In this document: one piece after another, positions 27,417 through 35,337 of the stretch | How the letters are laid out: the number at the start of each line of letters is the position of its first letter | Numbering within the stretch: position 1 is the stretch's first letter | From: a bacterium | GTDB taxonomy: Bacteria; Joyebacterota; Joyebacteria; Joyebacterales; Joyebacteraceae | Assembly (NCBI GenBank): GCA_025774935.1 | Contig: JALGZK010000002.1 | Location: forward strand, 298,254-362,253 | DNA: 64,000 bases | Direction: 5' to 3' | Program-made: the position numbers and the translations under genes | Notes under the pieces: model-generated | What the model saw: only the letters and a program-made list of their open reading frames with translations | What the model was told of the DNA's origin: nothing | The model's database searches: none

Positions 27417-27679
27417 GGCTCGACCAGTTCCTGAAAGCGTCCCGACTCATCAAGCAGCGCAGCGTCGCGAAGTGGGCGTGTGACGCCGGGCGCGTGGCGC
27501 TCATGGGCCGTAAGGCCAAGGCGGGAACAGTGGTGAAGGTCGGCGACGAGGTTGCGCTGAGCCTGCGCGACCGGTACGTGCGGATCAGGATCCTGGAGAT
27601 TCCCAAAGGGAACGTCAACAAGGAGAGGGCGAAGACCCTCTACGAGATCGTCGAGGAACGAGATGTATCGAGCTTCTAG
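27413..27679 (+). CDS. S4-domain RNA-binding protein (RqcP/Hsp15 family)
   Basis: An 88-residue protein made almost entirely of one S4 domain: MRLDQFLKASRLIKQRSVAK at the N-terminus, then VALMGRKAKAGTVVKVGDEV. Length and sequence fit the RqcP/YabO and Hsp15 families, which bind 50S subunits carrying stalled peptidyl-tRNA and take part in ribosome-associated quality control. It is translationally coupled to the chaperone gene before it (ATGA overlap). Which of the two families it belongs to cannot be settled by eye. Confidence 0.88.
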   Translation: MRLDQFLKASRLIKQRSVAKWACDAGRVALMGRKAKAGTVVKVGDEVALSLRDRYVRIRILEIPKGNVNKERAKTLYEIVEERDVSSF

Positions 27680-28730
27680 GGGCCAGCCGAGGCTGGCCCT
27701 CTCTGTTGGAGGAGGCGTCGCGTCCTCCGGCGCGGGGAGCGCCGGAGGACCGGTAGGCCCCCGTCCGCGGATCGTCCTGACGATGGGTGATCCCGCCGGC
27801 ATCGGGCCGGAGGTCGCGTTGCGGGCCGCCGCGGCCGCCGAGCTCGCCCGGGACTTCGACCTTTCGATCGTGGGCAGCGTGGGGGTCCTCGAAACGTGGG
27901 CCTCGCGGCTCGGCGTCCCGATGGCGCCCTCGGTCGTCGATCCGTGCACGAGGATCGTCGCGGTGGAGCCGGGGCGGCCGTCTACGATGGGCGCTGGCGC
28001 CGCCGTCGAGTCGATCGTGCGCGCGGCGGAGATGTGCCGGTCGGGCGCCGCCGACGCGATGGTGACCGGACCCGTGGCGAAGGCGGCCATCGCGGACGCG
28101 GGCTACGAGTTCACCGGTCACACGGAGTTCCTCGCCAACCTCCTGGGGGCGCCGAGCGTGCTGATGCTCTTCGTCCACGGGGGAGTCCGGGTCGGGCTCG
28201 CCACGACGCACCTTCCGCTCGCCGACGTTCCGGCGGCCATCACGTTCGAGCTCCTCGTGGACAAGCTCGTGCTCCTCGCGCAGGAGCTGGACGAGCGCCT
28301 CGGCGTCAGCGAGCCGCGGATCGCGGTGGCGGGCCTGAACCCGCACGCCGGCGAGAGCGGCCGCACGGGGAGCGAGGAGGAGACGATCATCGTGCCCGCG
28401 ATCGAGGAGGTTCGGGCCGCGGGGTTTCGGGTCGACGGTCCATTCCCCGCGGACACGGTGTTCCTCGGGCTGGGGAGTCCCGGTGGAGACGAACCCGGCT
28501 CGGGGTTCGACGCGGTGCTCGCGATGTACCACGACCAGGGGACGATCCCCGTGAAGCTCCGCGGGCGCGGGGGAGGCGTGAACGTCACGCTAGGTCTCCC
28601 GATCGTCCGGACGTCTGTGGACCACGGGACCGCGTTCGACCGGGCGGGCCGTGTGGCGGCCGACCCAGAGAGCATGATCGCGGCCGTGCGCCTGGCCGGC
28701 GAGATCGCCGCCAGGGCGGCCGGGGCGTAG
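27663..28730 (+). CDS. pdxA: 4-hydroxythreonine-4-phosphate dehydrogenase PdxA
   Basis: A 355-residue protein of usual PdxA length plus about 35 residues at the N-terminus. Family signatures in order: TMGDPAGIGPEV, VTGPVAKAAI, TGHTEFLA (first metal His), LNPHAGESG (second metal His), AMYHDQGTIPVKL (third metal His), and NVTLGLPIVRTSVDHGTAFD. It oxidises 4-phosphohydroxy-L-threonine in DXP-dependent vitamin B6 synthesis. Its product is condensed with deoxyxylulose phosphate by PdxJ, encoded at 41284-42003. The ATG overlaps the S4 gene by 17 bp with GAGGAAC upstream. A later start is possible because the first 35 residues are not conserved. Confidence 0.95.
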   Translation: MYRASRGQPRLALSVGGGVASSGAGSAGGPVGPRPRIVLTMGDPAGIGPEVALRAAAAAELARDFDLSIVGSVGVLETWASRLGVPMAPSVVDPCTRIVAVEPGRPSTMGAGAAVESIVRAAEMCRSGAADAMVTGPVAKAAIADAGYEFTGHTEFLANLLGAPSVLMLFVHGGVRVGLATTHLPLADVPAAITFELLVDKLVLLAQELDERLGVSEPRIAVAGLNPHAGESGRTGSEEETIIVPAIEEVRAAGFRVDGPFPADTVFLGLGSPGGDEPGSGFDAVLAMYHDQGTIPVKLRGRGGGVNVTLGLPIVRTSVDHGTAFDRAGRVAADPESMIAAVRLAGEIAARAAGA

Positions 28731-28745
28731 CGAGACACCACCGCT

Positions 28746-28774
28746 GCGCGGTCGACGTCACGTCGACGCCGCGC
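28746..28774 (+). terminator. Inverted repeat after pdxA
   Basis: GCGCGG-TCGACGT and ACGTCGA-CG-CCGCGC form a long near-perfect inverted repeat 16 nt after the pdxA stop. No T-tract follows. Confidence 0.45.
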
Positions 28775-28799
28775 GAGCGGCCCCTTCGGGCGAACCGCC

Positions 28800-28828
28800 T
28801 TGCGACCCGCCCCCGGGGCCGGTATCAT
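28800..28828 (+). promoter_or_regulatory. Sigma-70-type promoter of the holB operon
   Basis: TTGCGA (28800-28805), a 17-nt GC-only spacer and TATCAT (28823-28828), followed by a second A/T run TATAGA. It lies about 95 nt before holB. Confidence 0.5.
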
Positions 28829-28921
28829 TATAGATTCTCCGGAACCTGCGGCTTCCGGCTCGACCGGCGCCGTGTGCGGCGTCCAGCCGGGTTCCGGCGG
28901 ACGCGATCTGACGGGGAAGCG

Positions 28922-30052
28922 ATGGGTCTTTCGCGCATCAAGGGCCAGGATCGGGCGGTGGAACTCCTCTCCGCCGCATGTGACTCGGGTCGGCTGTCGC
29001 ACGCGTACCTGTTCCACGGCCCCGACGGCGTCGGCAAGGAGACGACGGCGCTCGAGCTCGCGAGGGCCCTGAACTGCTCGGAGTCAGGCGGCGAGAGCGG
29101 GTGTGTGTGCCGCGCGTGCAGGATGACGGCGAACCTGTCGCACCCGGACATCCACCTGATCTTCCCGGCACCGCGAGACATCAAGGCGGACGCGAGAGCA
29201 GGGATCATCGCCTCGTACATCCGGGACGGATATCGCGACGAGGACTTCGGCCGGAAGAGCGCGATCGTCTCGGTCGAGTCGGTGCTCTCAGAGGTCGTGG
29301 GGAAGGCGAACCAGCGACCGTACGTGGGTCCGTGGAAGGCGTTCATCATCGCGGACGCCGACAGGATGACGACCGAGGCGGCGAACACGCTCCTCAAGAC
29401 ACTCGAGGAGCCGCCGGAGATGACGGTGATCATCCTGACGACGTCCAGACCGACTGCCCTTCCGGCGACCGTCGTCTCGCGCTGTCAGAGGATCCCGTTC
29501 TCACGGCTCGACGCCGGGACGATCGAGGACATCCTGCTGTCGGACCCGAGGCTCGGGTTCGACGCGAAGAGGGCGAAGGCGGCCGCGATCCTCGCCCGGG
29601 GAAGCGCGGGGCGGGCCGTTAGGACCGAGAAGGAAGGACTCGAGGCGGAGCTCGAGAGAGTGGCCTCGATCATCCAGGGAAGGAAGATCCGCGACGTGAG
29701 GTCCTTAGCGGACGAAGCGAGCGCGCTCGCGTTCCGCCTGGGCCGGCAGGAGCAGCAGAAGATCCTCGACCTCATGCTCCTCTGGTTCAGAGACGTGCTG
29801 GTGCTCTCGCAGTGGGACGAGATCGGTCGACCTCCAGAGGTCCTCTATGCGCGGCACCGGAAGGTCCTGGAAGAACAGGCGCACGCGCTGGACTTCGCGA
29901 CGCTCGGTCGGCTGATCGAGAAGCTGGACGAGGCAAGACAGGCGATCGAACGCTACTCGAACCCGACGATCGTCTTCACCTCCGTCCTCCTCGACATGGC
30001 GGTCGCCCGAAAGAGGGCGGGGATCACGAGGGGTGCCGGATATGCAGCCTGA
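28922..30052 (+). CDS. holB: DNA polymerase III delta-prime subunit
   Basis: A 376-residue AAA+ clamp-loader subunit. Walker A is GPDGVGKE (33-40). The delta-prime/gamma zinc module shows C52 and then C61, C63, C66 (CVCRACRM) followed by LSHPD. Walker B-like FIIADADRMTTEAANTLLKTLEEPPE and the sensor region TTSRPTALPATVVSRCQRI are typical. Delta-prime helps open and load the sliding clamp. ATG 28922 follows GGGGAAGC. The end overlaps ricT by 11 bp, a pairing common in bacterial genomes (holB next to yaaT/ricT). Confidence 0.93.
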   Translation: MGLSRIKGQDRAVELLSAACDSGRLSHAYLFHGPDGVGKETTALELARALNCSESGGESGCVCRACRMTANLSHPDIHLIFPAPRDIKADARAGIIASYIRDGYRDEDFGRKSAIVSVESVLSEVVGKANQRPYVGPWKAFIIADADRMTTEAANTLLKTLEEPPEMTVIILTTSRPTALPATVVSRCQRIPFSRLDAGTIEDILLSDPRLGFDAKRAKAAAILARGSAGRAVRTEKEGLEAELERVASIIQGRKIRDVRSLADEASALAFRLGRQEQQKILDLMLLWFRDVLVLSQWDEIGRPPEVLYARHRKVLEEQAHALDFATLGRLIEKLDEARQAIERYSNPTIVFTSVLLDMAVARKRAGITRGAGYAA

Positions 30053-30974
30053 GGGACTGGTCGGGAAGACACCCGACTCATTCGAGATAGAGTTCAAGGG
30101 GGGGAGGAAGGCCCTCTTCTCCAATCCACGGAACATCCCGTTCCAGATCGGCGACTTCGCGATCGTGGACGTGGAGCGCGGGAACGACATCGGCAGGATC
30201 GTTCGCGAGGGCGAGGACGTCAGCCGGAAGCTCAAGGAGAAGGGCATCCAGGGACCGATTCTACGGCGCGCCACGCGCGTCGACCTGTCCACGATGACCG
30301 AGCTCAACGAGAAGGAAGCGGAGGCTCACCGGATCTGCCAGCAGTGCATCGCGAAGCAGGGGCTTCCGATGAAGCTGGTCGACGTCGAGTGGCAGTTCGA
30401 CGGCAACAAGATCCGGTTCTACTTCACATCCGATCGGCGCGTCGACTTCAGGAAACTCGTTCGGGACCTCGCCGGCATCTTCAAGACGAGAATCGAAATG
30501 CGGCAGATCGGCGTCCGGGACGAGGCACGCCGGCTCGGCGGCTACGGACGATGCGGGCGCTACTACTGCTGTCGGGGCGTGATCAACGACTTCGACCCGG
30601 TGACGCTCAAGATGGTGAAGGAGCAGCATCTCGCTCCGGGTTCGCCGAAGATCTCTGGCGGGTGCGGCAGGCTCATGTGCTGCCTGCGCTACGAGCGGAG
30701 CTTCTACATGGAGTCGGGGAAGGAGTTCCCGAAGATCGGGACGAAGATCGAGATCGAGAAGAAGAAGCACCGCGTCGTGGCGGTCGACATCTTCCGCAGG
30801 AGGGTGACGCTCACCGACGAGGACGGGAAATCGAACACCGTCGCGATCGAGGACTTCAAGAAGGGCCGCATCACCTCCGTCGGCTCGGAAGACGAGGAGA
30901 TCCCGGTGCTCGACGATTACTGGACCAAGGACGAGGACGCAGCGGTCCCCGACGAGGACGAGAATGGGAAGTAA
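30042..30974 (+). CDS. ricT: PSP1/RicT-family regulatory iron-sulfur protein
   Basis: A 310-residue protein of the PSP1 family (RicT/YaaT). Conserved cysteines lie in GGYGRCGRYYCCRG (C171, C176, C177) and SGGCGRLMCCLRYE (C208, C213, C214), which bind an iron-sulfur cluster in the Bacillus RicAFT complex. A charged C-terminal tail is not conserved. In Bacillus RicT works with RicA and RicF in RNA processing; those partners are not seen here. ATG 30042 has GAGGGG 8 nt upstream; GTG 30033 would be too close to it. Overlaps holB and metG by 11 bp each, indicating tight translational coupling. Confidence 0.92.
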   Translation: MQPEGLVGKTPDSFEIEFKGGRKALFSNPRNIPFQIGDFAIVDVERGNDIGRIVREGEDVSRKLKEKGIQGPILRRATRVDLSTMTELNEKEAEAHRICQQCIAKQGLPMKLVDVEWQFDGNKIRFYFTSDRRVDFRKLVRDLAGIFKTRIEMRQIGVRDEARRLGGYGRCGRYYCCRGVINDFDPVTLKMVKEQHLAPGSPKISGGCGRLMCCLRYERSFYMESGKEFPKIGTKIEIEKKKHRVVAVDIFRRRVTLTDEDGKSNTVAIEDFKKGRITSVGSEDEEIPVLDDYWTKDEDAAVPDEDENGK

Positions 30975-32928
30975 GTACTACATAACGACAGCGATCGATT
31001 ACGTCAACAGCGCCCCGCACATCGGGACGGCGTACGAGAAGATCTCCGCGGACGTCTTCGCGCGCTTCCACCGCCTGATCGGCGACGAGGTCTTCTTCCT
31101 CATGGGGAACGACGAGCACAGCCTGAACGTTCTCCGTGCCGCGGCGGCGAAGGGCATGGATCCCCAAGCGTACACCGATGAGATGGAGGGCGTCTTCCGC
31201 GGGATCTGGGACAAGCTCGAGATCGAGTTCGATCGGTTCATCCGAACGACGGAGCCCGACCACGTACGCGGGCTCTCGACCCTCTTTCGTGCGCTCGAAG
31301 ACGACATCTATCAGGGGCACTACGAGGGGCACTACTGTGAGTCGTGCGAGGCGTTCTACCAGGAGAAGGACCTCGTCGACGGCTGCTGCCCGACCCACGG
31401 AACGAAGCCCGCGTGGATCAAGGAAGAGAACTACTTCTTCAGGCTCTCGAAGTACGCCGACCGGCTCCTGGCGCACATCGAGGAGCACCCGGACTTCATT
31501 CGGCCCGAGTCCAGACGGAACGAGATCGTCCAGCTCATCAAGGGTGGGCTCGAGGACATCAGCATCACGCGTGCCGGGACCGACTGGGGCGTGCCGCTCC
31601 CGATGGACGAGTCCCAGGTCATCTACGTGTGGGTGGACGCCCTCACGAACTACGCGACCGGTATCGGGTACGGCTACGACGACGAGCGCTTCGCGAAGTG
31701 GTGGCCGGCGGACGCGCATATCATCGGCAAGGATATCACGCGCTTCCACTGCGTCATCTGGCCGTCGATGCTCATGGCCGCCGGCATAGAGCTCCCGAAG
31801 ACGATCTACGGCCACGGGTTCGTCTACTTCAAGGGCCAGAAGCTCTCGAAGAGCCGGGGTGTGACGGTCGATCCGCTCGAGGCGGCGGACGTCTTCGGCC
31901 CGTCCGCTCTCCGCTACTTCCTCATGCGCGAGGGCACGTACGGCCGGGACGTCGACTTCACGTGGGAGCAGTTCCGGTCGCGGTACGATTCCGAGCTCGC
32001 GAACGACCTCGGCAACCTCGTGTCCCGCACGACCGCGATGGTCGGGAAGTTCCTCGGTGGTGAGCTCAGGAACCTCTCATCCGGAAGCGGCGACGCCTTG
32101 AGGTCGCTGTCGGCCGACGTGCGCGCGACAGTGGAGACGGAGATGCTCGCGTACGCTCCGCAGGCCGCGCTCGCGAAGACGTGGGAGCTGGTCCGCCGCG
32201 CGAACAGCTTCATAGAAGAAGAGAAACCGTGGGTGCTGGCGAAGGAAGATCGCGGGAGGCTCGAGCAGGTGCTGTTCGACGTGCTCGAGGCAATCCGACA
32301 GGTGGCGGTCCTCGCCTGGCCCGTCATGCCGGGGAAGTCGGAGGCCATCCTGCGCGAGCTCGGCCTGACGCTCGAGCCGGGGGGCGCCACCCTCGACGAG
32401 CTTCTCGCCTGGGGATCCGAGTGGGGCGACGCCATCAGCGTGGCGAAAGGCGAGCCGGTGTTCCCGAAGTACACCGACGAGGACCTCGCCGCGAAGTTCG
32501 ACATCGTTTCCGGGGCGACCACCGCGACGGCCCCCCGCACGGAGGCCGCGCCGGAGGGAGCGCCCGCAGACGACACCGACTCGACGGACAAGGGAGCGGG
32601 AAAGATGATGACCTTCCAGCAGTTTCAGGAGCTCGACCTCAAGCTGGCGAAGATCATCGAAGCCGGGAAGGTCGAAGGCACGTCGAAGCTCATCAAGATG
32701 CGCGTCGATCTCGGAGGCAACGACGTCCGGCAGATGGTCGCCGGAATCGCCGAGGACTACGCGGCCGACGATCTTGTCGGCAAGACGATCGTCGTGGTCG
32801 CGAATCTCGAGCCCGCGAAGATCAGAGGGATCGAGTCGCAGGCGATGCTCCTCGCGGCCGTCGACGGAGGGTCGATCGCACTCGTCGTTCCCGAGAAGGA
32901 TCTGCCGCCGGGAACGGGAGTCAGCTGA
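30964..32928 (+). CDS. metG: Methionyl-tRNA synthetase with C-terminal tRNA-binding domain
   Basis: A 654-residue class I synthetase. The HIGH motif is HIGT (residues 19-22) and KMSKS is KLSKS (about 294-298). The zinc-binding insertion has CESC and then CCPTHG (C-x2-C ... C-x2-H). The anticodon-binding helical domain follows (about 380-520). After a linker rich in Ala, Thr and Glu (about 520-545), the last 110 residues form an OB-fold tRNA-binding domain of the EMAP/Trbp111 type (ELDLKLAKIIEAGKVEG to GIESQAMLLAA). It charges initiator and elongator tRNA-Met; the OB domain supports dimerisation and tRNA affinity. Confidence 0.97.
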   Translation: MGSKYYITTAIDYVNSAPHIGTAYEKISADVFARFHRLIGDEVFFLMGNDEHSLNVLRAAAAKGMDPQAYTDEMEGVFRGIWDKLEIEFDRFIRTTEPDHVRGLSTLFRALEDDIYQGHYEGHYCESCEAFYQEKDLVDGCCPTHGTKPAWIKEENYFFRLSKYADRLLAHIEEHPDFIRPESRRNEIVQLIKGGLEDISITRAGTDWGVPLPMDESQVIYVWVDALTNYATGIGYGYDDERFAKWWPADAHIIGKDITRFHCVIWPSMLMAAGIELPKTIYGHGFVYFKGQKLSKSRGVTVDPLEAADVFGPSALRYFLMREGTYGRDVDFTWEQFRSRYDSELANDLGNLVSRTTAMVGKFLGGELRNLSSGSGDALRSLSADVRATVETEMLAYAPQAALAKTWELVRRANSFIEEEKPWVLAKEDRGRLEQVLFDVLEAIRQVAVLAWPVMPGKSEAILRELGLTLEPGGATLDELLAWGSEWGDAISVAKGEPVFPKYTDEDLAAKFDIVSGATTATAPRTEAAPEGAPADDTDSTDKGAGKMMTFQQFQELDLKLAKIIEAGKVEGTSKLIKMRVDLGGNDVRQMVAGIAEDYAADDLVGKTIVVVANLEPAKIRGIESQAMLLAAVDGGSIALVVPEKDLPPGTGVS

Positions 32929-32953
32929 CGATCACGAGCGGGGATGAGCGACC

Positions 32954-34420
32954 GTGACTCTGCCCGAACCGTCCAGGGGGGCTCCGCGCGAGGCGCCACC
33001 CCTTCTCTCCGACACGCACGTCCACCTCAATCTCGACCGATTCGAAGACGACCGGGAGGCCGTCATCCACCGCGCGAGCGACGCCGGAGTGCGGCTGTTC
33101 GTGAACGTTGGCTTCGACCTCGACACGAGCAGGGAGTCGATCGCGCTCGCGGAGCGCCACCAGTCCATCTACGCGTCGGTCGGGCTCCACCCTCACGATT
33201 CCGCGAAGCTCGACGATGCGTTCCTCGAGGAGCTCGAGCAACTGGCGGCGCATCCGAGGGTCGTCGCCATCGGGGAGACGGGCCTCGACTACTACCGCGA
33301 CCTCTCGCCGCGGGACGACCAGAGGCGTGCGTTCCGGGAGCAGATCCGTCTCGCGAACAGCCTGGAGCTTCCCCTCATCGTGCACTCGCGCGATGCGAAG
33401 GACGAGCGCGGTGGGGCGCTCGCCGACGTGCTGGAGATCGTCGACGATGAGGGAGGCGGCGCCGCTGGCGGCGTCATGCACTGCTTCCCCGGGGACGTCG
33501 AGCACGCGAAGGCGGTCGTCGCGCGCGGGTTCCACGTCGGGATCGGGGGCCCGGTGACCTACTCGACGCGCGGGAGGTTGTTCGAGGTCGTGAAGGGTGT
33601 CCCGGCGAACCGCCTTCTTCTGGAAACAGACGCGCCGTGGCTCCCGCCCGCCCCTCACAGGGGTGAGAGAAACGAGCCCGCGCACGTCGCCCTGGTCGCC
33701 GCGAGGCTCGCGGAGATCCGGGAGATGAGCCTGACGGATCTCGCGAGGATCACGATTGGGAACGCCATCAAGCTCTTTCGAATCCCCGACGCCTCCCGTC
33801 CGTCTATTGCCTATGAGATGGGGGAGAACCTCTACCTCAACATCACGAACCGCTGCACGAACGAATGCTACTTCTGCGTCCGCTACGAGTCCGACACGCT
33901 CTGGGGCTACAACCTCCGGCTCGACCACGAGCCCGCCGTCGATGAGGTCCTCGAGGCGGTTGGTGATCCAACTCGCTACCGCGAGGTCGTGTTCTGCGGC
34001 TACGGCGAGCCGACGGTGAGACTCGACGTCGTGCTCGAGGTCGGCGAGCGGCTTCGCGAGCTCGGCGGGAAGGTGCGGCTCGACACGAACGGACACGGCA
34101 GTCTGATCTGGAACAGGAACGTGGCGCCCGAGCTCGTCCGCGCGGTCGATGCCGTCTCGGTCAGCCTGAACGCGGCGGACGCGGCGACATACGAGAGTGT
34201 CTGCGGCCCCAAGTTCGGGCTGGCGACCTTCGACCACGTCGTCGGGTTCATCCAGGAGTGCCTGAAGGCCCGCCTGCCCGTGAGCGTGAGCGTCGTGGAC
34301 GTTCCCGAGATCGACCTCGGGGAGGTCCAGGAGCTCGCTAGGGGGCTTGGCGTTCCGCTGCGCGTGCGAGGGGGTGGCGTACCGAGGCGACGCCGGGCCC
34401 GGGGGAGTCAGCCGGCATGA
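32954..34420 (+). CDS. TatD-family nuclease fused to a radical SAM domain
   Basis: A 488-residue fusion. Residues 18-275 are a TatD metal-dependent nuclease: SDTHVHLN, IGETGLDYYRD, LIVHSRD, GVMHCFPGD and LETDAPWLPP supply the two-metal site. Residues 288-470 are a radical SAM domain with C301, C305 and C308 in CTNECYFC, a glycine-rich SAM-binding strand (VVFCGYGEPT) and RLDTNGHG. A stand-alone radical SAM protein encoded beside tatD is a known family; here the two are one polypeptide with an intact junction. The function of the radical SAM half is unknown. The start is GTG; the ATGA at the end overlaps rsmA. The last 15 residues are Arg/Gly-rich and unlike the family. Confidence 0.9.
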   Translation: MTLPEPSRGAPREAPPLLSDTHVHLNLDRFEDDREAVIHRASDAGVRLFVNVGFDLDTSRESIALAERHQSIYASVGLHPHDSAKLDDAFLEELEQLAAHPRVVAIGETGLDYYRDLSPRDDQRRAFREQIRLANSLELPLIVHSRDAKDERGGALADVLEIVDDEGGGAAGGVMHCFPGDVEHAKAVVARGFHVGIGGPVTYSTRGRLFEVVKGVPANRLLLETDAPWLPPAPHRGERNEPAHVALVAARLAEIREMSLTDLARITIGNAIKLFRIPDASRPSIAYEMGENLYLNITNRCTNECYFCVRYESDTLWGYNLRLDHEPAVDEVLEAVGDPTRYREVVFCGYGEPTVRLDVVLEVGERLRELGGKVRLDTNGHGSLIWNRNVAPELVRAVDAVSVSLNAADAATYESVCGPKFGLATFDHVVGFIQECLKARLPVSVSVVDVPEIDLGEVQELARGLGVPLRVRGGGVPRRRRARGSQPA

Positions 34421-35286
34421 GGGCGACGCCCGCTCGCGAGATGCTGTCCAAGTACGGACTTGCGCCGTCGAAGAGGCGGGGACAGAATTTCCTCGTCGAC
34501 GGGAACATCGTCGACAAGATCGTCGCTGCCGTCGGCGCGGGGCCGGACGACCTCATCGTGGAGGTCGGTCCGGGATTCGGGGCCATCACGTTCGGCCTCG
34601 CCGAGACGGCGTGGCATGTGGTAGGAGTCGAGATCGACGCGGGGATCGCGCGTGCCTTCCGGGACGAGTACGGGGAGCAGCCCGGGATCACGCTCGTCGC
34701 GGGCGACGTCCTGGACTTCGACCTCGGGACGGCGCTCGCCCGGTACGGCGGCTCGAGGCTCGTGGTCGTGGGCAACCTGCCGTACAACGTGACGAGCCCG
34801 GTCGTGCGGCTCCTGATCGACCACCGGGGCATCGTGTCCCGCGGGGTGTTGATGGTCCAGGACGAGGTGGGGGCGAGGATGACCGCGGCGCCCGGCGAAT
34901 CCGATTACTCGTCGCTCACCGCAGTCCTCGCGTACCATGCTCGGGTGGCGCCGCTCTTCGGTGTTCGACGGACCTGCTTCCATCCGAAGCCAAAGGTCGA
35001 CTCGAGAGTCGTAGAGGTCGTGTTCACCGGCGTCCCGGAGCGTCGCTCGGACCCGGACACCTACTCTGAGATCGTGCGCGCGGCGTTCGGGCAGCGCAGG
35101 AAGATGCTGAGGGGATCGCTCGCCGGACTCCTGGCCGCCGCGGGGACCTCTCCGCAAGCGGTCGAGACCGTGACGGGCATCGACCTTGCACGAAGAGGGG
35201 AGTCGCTCTCGGTCGAGGAGCTCGACACCCTCGCGGCGGCCCTGCCACCGGCACCCGGAGGCTCGGACGGGCGCGGGCGACGCTAG
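34417..35286 (+). CDS. rsmA: 16S rRNA dimethyladenosine methyltransferase RsmA (KsgA)
   Basis: A 289-residue SAM-dependent methyltransferase. Motifs: GQNFLVD near the N-terminus, SAM-binding VEVGPGFGAIT, acidic VEID, and catalytic NLPYNV (motif IV N-[LI]-P-[YF]). The family end region FHPKPKVDSRVV and AAFGQRRKMLRGSL is intact. It dimethylates two adjacent adenines in helix 45 of 16S rRNA late in small-subunit assembly. It is coupled to the TatD-radical SAM gene by a 4-bp overlap. Confidence 0.96.
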   Translation: MRATPAREMLSKYGLAPSKRRGQNFLVDGNIVDKIVAAVGAGPDDLIVEVGPGFGAITFGLAETAWHVVGVEIDAGIARAFRDEYGEQPGITLVAGDVLDFDLGTALARYGGSRLVVVGNLPYNVTSPVVRLLIDHRGIVSRGVLMVQDEVGARMTAAPGESDYSSLTAVLAYHARVAPLFGVRRTCFHPKPKVDSRVVEVVFTGVPERRSDPDTYSEIVRAAFGQRRKMLRGSLAGLLAAAGTSPQAVETVTGIDLARRGESLSVEELDTLAAALPPAPGGSDGRGRR

Positions 35287-35337
35287 TTGCGTGCCGTGGC
35301 ACGCACGGGGGAACCTGGTAGAGGGAACCTGCACAGG

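Noticed and set aside
34375-34420. Possible frameshift in the TatD-radical SAM tail (Arg/Gly-rich last 15 residues)
   Set aside because: The alternative frame does not give a family-like ending or a nearby stop, and the ATGA overlap with rsmA is natural as it stands.
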